Shown: positions 58,614-64,000 of the stretch, in pieces
Layout of the letters: each line of letters begins with the position of its first letter
Numbering within the stretch: position 1 is the stretch's first letter
NCBI GenBank assembly: GCA_003129525.1
Contig: CP029329.1
Location: 1,407,501-1,471,500, forward strand
Direction: 5' to 3'
Length of the DNA: 64,000 bases
Origin: Clostridium beijerinckii
Lineage (GTDB): Bacteria; Bacillota; Clostridia; Clostridiales; Clostridiaceae
Made by a program: the position numbers and the translations under genes
Notes under the pieces: model-generated
Told to the model about the DNA's origin: nothing
The model's database searches: none
The model's input: the letters and a program-made list of their open reading frames with translations, nothing else

Positions 58614-60128
58614 ATGAATATTAAACCAGAAGAAATAACTTCTATTATTAAAAGAGAAATAGAAAAATATGAAAAGCAAATTCAAACAGTAGATTCTGGT
58701 ACAATAATCACAATTGGTGATGGTGTTTCAAGAGTTTATGGATTAGATAATTGTATGGAAGGGGAATTGTTGGAATTCCCTAATGAAGTATACGGAATGG
58801 TTTTAAACCTTGAACAAGATAACGTTGGATGCGTTATTTTAGGAGACGATAAAGGAATAAAAGAAGGCGATATCGTTAAAGGAACAGGTAAAGTAGTTGA
58901 AGTTCCAGTTGGAGATCAAATGCTAGGTAGAGTTGTTAATGCATTAGGACTTCCTATAGACGGAAAAGGACCAATAGTTACAACTGAAACTAGACCAATT
59001 GAAGTTCATGCTCCTAGTATAATAGATAGAAGTTCTGTTAATGAACCATTACAAACAGGAATTAAGGCAATTGACTCAATGATTCCAATTGGTAGAGGTC
59101 AAAGAGAACTTATAATAGGAGATAGACAAACTGGTAAAACAGCAATAGGTATAGATACTATCCTAAACCAAAAAGGTAAAGATGTTATATGTATATATGT
59201 AGCTATAGGTCAAAAACAATCTACAGTTGCTAATATAGTGAATATTTTCACTGAAATGGGAGCTATGGATTATAGTATCGTAGTAAGTGCTACAGCATCA
59301 GAATCTGCACCATTACAATATCTTGCTCCATATGCAGGATGTAGTATAGGCGAATATTTTATGCATAAAGGAAAGGACGTATTAATTGTATACGATGATC
59401 TTTCTAAACACGCAGTAGCTTACAGAGCAATGTCATTATTGCTTAAGAGACCACCAGGTAGAGAAGCTTATCCAGGAGATGTTTTCTATATTCATTCAAG
59501 ATTGCTTGAAAGAGCAGCTAAATTATCTAAAGAATTAGGTAGTGGATCATTAACAGCTCTTCCTATTATAGAAACACAAGCTGGAGATGTTACAGCTTAT
59601 ATACCAACAAATGTTATATCAATTACAGATGGACAAATATTCCTAGAAGCTGATTTATTCTTTTCAGGACAAAGACCAGCTGTAAATGCAGGTATATCAG
59701 TATCAAGAGTTGGTGGTAATGCACAAATTAAAGCAATGAAACAAGTTAGTGGTACATTAAGACTAGAACTTGCACAATACAGAGAACTAGAAGCTTTTTC
59801 TCAATTTGGATCTGATTTAGATAACGATTCTAGCAGAAGACTTCAAAAAGGTAAAAGATTAGTTGAAATATTAAAGCAAGATCAATATAGCCCGTTGGAA
59901 GTTGGAAAACAAATTGCAATATTATATGCTGCAGTTAATGATTTCTTATCAGACATTAAGGTTAGCGATATAAAAAGATTCGAAAAAGAATTTTTAGAAT
60001 ATTTGGATACTCACTATAGAGAAATTGAAAAATCAATTATTACAGGAAAAACTTTAACTGATGAACTAAAATCTAAGTTAGAGGAAGCAATAGTTGAATT
60101 CAAAAAGGTATTTTTACAAGAAGCATAG
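58614..60128 (+). CDS. atpA: ATP synthase F1 subunit alpha
   Basis: Non-catalytic nucleotide-binding subunit of F1. 504 aa. N-terminal helix binds delta; Walker A GDRQTGKT at 169-176; the arginine finger region [15 protein letters not shown] is at about 366-380. Full length and undisturbed. Ribosome site AGAGGTG. A small hairpin follows the stop. Confidence 0.98.
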   Translation: MNIKPEEITSIIKREIEKYEKQIQTVDSGTIITIGDGVSRVYGLDNCMEGELLEFPNEVYGMVLNLEQDNVGCVILGDDKGIKEGDIVKGTGKVVEVPVGDQMLGRVVNALGLPIDGKGPIVTTETRPIEVHAPSIIDRSSVNEPLQTGIKAIDSMIPIGRGQRELIIGDRQTGKTAIGIDTILNQKGKDVICIYVAIGQKQSTVANIVNIFTEMGAMDYSIVVSATASESAPLQYLAPYAGCSIGEYFMHKGKDVLIVYDDLSKHAVAYRAMSLLLKRPPGREAYPGDVFYIHSRLLERAAKLSKELGSGSLTALPIIETQAGDVTAYIPTNVISITDGQIFLEADLFFSGQRPAVNAGISVSRVGGNAQIKAMKQVSGTLRLELAQYRELEAFSQFGSDLDNDSSRRLQKGKRLVEILKQDQYSPLEVGKQIAILYAAVNDFLSDIKVSDIKRFEKEFLEYLDTHYREIEKSIITGKTLTDELKSKLEEAIVEFKKVFLQEA

Positions 60129-60146
60129 CTTAAATTTGAGCTATGC
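60123..60146 (+). other. hairpin between atpA and atpG
   Basis: GCATAGCT and AGCTATGC with an AT-rich loop; it includes the atpA stop codon and has no T-run. Possible RNA-processing or pausing site within the operon. Confidence 0.5.
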
Positions 60147-60168
60147 CCTTCTTTAGGAGGTGGAAATC

Positions 60169-62426
<2,258 letters not shown>

Positions 62427-62440
62427 GGGGATGAGCAATA

Positions 62441-62848
62441 ATGGCTAGTACCTTTTTACTAAAAATTATTACACCAGATCATGAGGTTTATAATGGCGAA
62501 GTTGAAAAAGTATTTTTAAAAAGTGTAGATGGAGACTTCGAAGTATTAGCAAACCATGAAAATATGATATCAAGTACTATACCTTGTATTGCGAAATATA
62601 AAGATTCTAAAGGAATTGAAGATGAATTATTTATTTCAACATCAATAGTGCATATTACTGAAAATGAAATGACAATATGTAGTGATGCAGCTGAATTTGA
62701 ATCAGATATTGATGAAAAAAGAGCAGAAGAAGCAATGACAAGGGCAAAGAAAAGACTCGAGGAAGCTGGCAAGTTTAATAAAGATAGAGCAGAATCAGCA
62801 TTCCTTAGAGCTAAACAAAGATTAATATTAAAAAAATCTAATAAATAA
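62441..62848 (+). CDS. atpC: ATP synthase F1 subunit epsilon
   Basis: Rotor subunit that couples gamma to the c-ring and can inhibit hydrolysis. 135 aa: N-terminal beta-sandwich ([20 protein letters not shown]) and C-terminal two-helix hairpin ([18 protein letters not shown] onward). Last gene of the operon, closed by a strong terminator. Confidence 0.96.
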   Translation: MASTFLLKIITPDHEVYNGEVEKVFLKSVDGDFEVLANHENMISSTIPCIAKYKDSKGIEDELFISTSIVHITENEMTICSDAAEFESDIDEKRAEEAMTRAKKRLEEAGKFNKDRAESAFLRAKQRLILKKSNK

Positions 62849-62854
62849 AATAAT

Positions 62855-62911
62855 TTAAAGTGTACCTCTTTATATAGAAAATCTATATAAAGAGGTACAC
62901 TTTAATTTTTT
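62855..62911 (+). terminator. terminator of the atp operon
   Basis: Perfect 22-bp stem starting AAAGTGTACCTCTTTATATA, loop AAA, and T-run AATTTTTT. One of the strongest in the window. Confidence 0.95.
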
Positions 62912-63050
62912 CACTATTTTTATTCTATATGTTGACAATCTATCACAAAATTTTAATAAATTTATATTATATATATATACTTCGATATAAAGAGAATAAG
63001 AACTGAAAGAGATGGTCATAATTAAAAAAGATAAAGTAGGGGGTATTACT

Positions 63051-63701
63051 ATGAATATAAAAATCAGTATATTAATTTTTGTATTATTATCTTTTTTAAA
63101 TATGGGTGCTATTTCTAATGAAAGAAGCAACACTAAAAATTCATTTAGTGTTTTAGAAACAAATATAACAAATATAAGTGAATTTCAAGAAAATGGTGCA
63201 AAGCTTCAATATAAAACAAAAAATAATATTGAAAAAGAAAGCGCTAGGATAAAAGAAAATTTGAATAATAATATAAAAGGAAGCCACAGAGAAATCAATA
63301 AAAGTCAATTTGAAATATTTAATAATAATTTTTATACTAATATAAAAATGTGGTATGAAGATAAATATACTTATGTCGAAATCACATTAATAAATAAAAA
63401 TGCGAAATACACAACAGTAGATATAAAGAATATACTACGAAAATTAGAAAATCAAGAATCAGAAAATACAAAATACTTTTTTTATTATGAAGGCAAAGAA
63501 AAAGAGCTAGATAATAATTATTCTATAGATAAATTAATAAATGAAAACAATATACAAAAAACAAATTTATTAAAAATAAACAATGGTTATACAGGAACAG
63601 GATATTTAAGTAATGGAGAAAGAATTAATTTTGCACTTACTAGGTATAATACTGGTTCGCATATAATAATTGGTACGCCAATAATATTTGCAACATACTA
63701 A
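63051..63701 (+). CDS. YwmB-like secreted protein
   Basis: 216 aa exported protein: signal sequence 1-22 (NIKISILIFVLLSFLNMGA) and a mixed alpha/beta domain with FNNNFYTNIKMWYEDKYTYV and a C-terminal GTGYLSNGERINFALTRYNT, resembling the YwmB family of unknown function. Position between the atp operon and murA is identical to Bacillus ywmB, which supports the call; sequence evidence alone is moderate. ATG 63051 follows TAGGGGG. A TTGACA box at 62932 may be its -35. Confidence 0.75.
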   Translation: MNIKISILIFVLLSFLNMGAISNERSNTKNSFSVLETNITNISEFQENGAKLQYKTKNNIEKESARIKENLNNNIKGSHREINKSQFEIFNNNFYTNIKMWYEDKYTYVEITLINKNAKYTTVDIKNILRKLENQESENTKYFFYYEGKEKELDNNYSIDKLINENNIQKTNLLKINNGYTGTGYLSNGERINFALTRYNTGSHIIIGTPIIFATY

Positions 63702-63855
63702 AGCATCTTCAAAAAAAATCTAACAGTAATAGATTATTTTATATTATACTCTTGAGTAAATTTTGCTAATAGTTTGTTAGAAGTAAAATTCATTTACCTG
63801 TCTGATATAAAATAAGTATTACATATTTGGATGGTTATTTTTCAGATGCCTAACA
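63702..63855. repeat. R1-type element before murA
   Basis: The left end AAGCATCTTCAAAAAAAATC and the right end GGTTATTTTTCAGATGCCTA are approximately inverted and resemble the other R1 ends. Confidence 0.55.
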
Positions 63856-63874
63856 ATTCAATATGGAGGATAAT

Positions 63875-64000
63875 ATGGAGAAAATAATAGTTAAGGGTGT
63901 AAAAGAACTTAAAGGTGAAGTTGATATAAGCTGTGCAAAAAATTCAATTTTACCTATAATCGCAGCAACTATATTGTGTCCAGAACCTATAGTTATAGAT
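63875..64000 (+). CDS. murA: UDP-N-acetylglucosamine 1-carboxyvinyltransferase, 5' part
   Basis: First committed step of peptidoglycan synthesis (PEP transfer to UDP-GlcNAc). Only the first 42 codons are in the window: MEKIIVKGVKELKGEVDISC followed by AKNSILPIIAATIL, with the active-site lysine in AKN. The ATG follows TATGGAGG. The catalytic cysteine lies outside. Partial at the right edge; position after ywmB is as in Bacillus. Confidence 0.93.
   Translation, partial: MEKIIVKGVKELKGEVDISCAKNSILPIIAATILCPEPIVID

Overview
The window is low-GC, AT-rich clostridial DNA. Spore-formation genes (spoIIR, yabG, sipL, cotS-like genes), a thiolase of the butyrate/solvent pathway, TTG and ATG starts behind strong AGGAGG sites, and an F-type ATP synthase operon together suggest an anaerobic endospore-forming Clostridium. 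The gene content and order fit the C. beijerinckii group best; that placement is inference from recognition and was not searched.

Layout. 1-2.5 kb: the 3' four-fifths of a 23S rRNA gene and tRNA-Asn. 2.7-15 kb: mixed housekeeping and envelope genes (polysaccharide deacetylase, tldD/tldE, an LTA-synthase-like sulfatase, a cysteine-less YedF-like protein, an FAD oxidoreductase, SGNH hydrolase, RusA-like protein, tsaD and a probably inactive alpha/beta hydrolase). 15.2-17.0 kb: an intact insertion sequence with terminal inverted repeats and a 10-bp target duplication, directly in front of htrA. 18.5-20 kb: a lone PTS IIA protein with a solute-binding protein. 20-27.6 kb: a spore-coat block of two glycosyltransferase/CotS-kinase divergent modules, an extra CotS gene and yabG. 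28-38 kb: glutathione peroxidase, veg, sipL, cyanophycinase and cyanophycin synthetase, ispE, spoIIR and a PP-loop enzyme. 38-64 kb: DUF1934, pyrG, rho, rpmE, tdk, a DUF1385-PrmC fusion, prfA, sua5/tsaC, rpiB, upp, dCMP deaminase, wecB, thl, atpIBEFHAGDC, ywmB and the start of murA. This last block keeps the well-known Bacillus order from rho to murA, with insertions.

How the genes fit together. Much of the middle third serves sporulation. SpoIIR (forespore signal, with a sigma-F-like promoter) triggers mother-cell sigma-E. SipL joins coat to forespore, the CotSA/CotS-like proteins and YabG act in the coat under sigma-K-like promoters, and cyanophycin synthetase/cyanophycinase sit beside sipL. 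The last third covers translation termination (rho, PrmC, RF1), t6A tRNA modification (Sua5 here, TsaD earlier), nucleotide salvage and energy.

The most unusual non-coding feature is a family of dispersed AT-rich inverted repeats whose ends resemble GGCATATTAAAAAATAACAA. At least eleven copies or half-copies sit between genes, one with a second repeat family inside it. Other points of interest are the IS-made hybrid promoter at htrA, an apparent ribosome-site-masking hairpin at spoIIR, 39-bp in-frame repeats in rho, and two proteins that have lost their catalytic residues.
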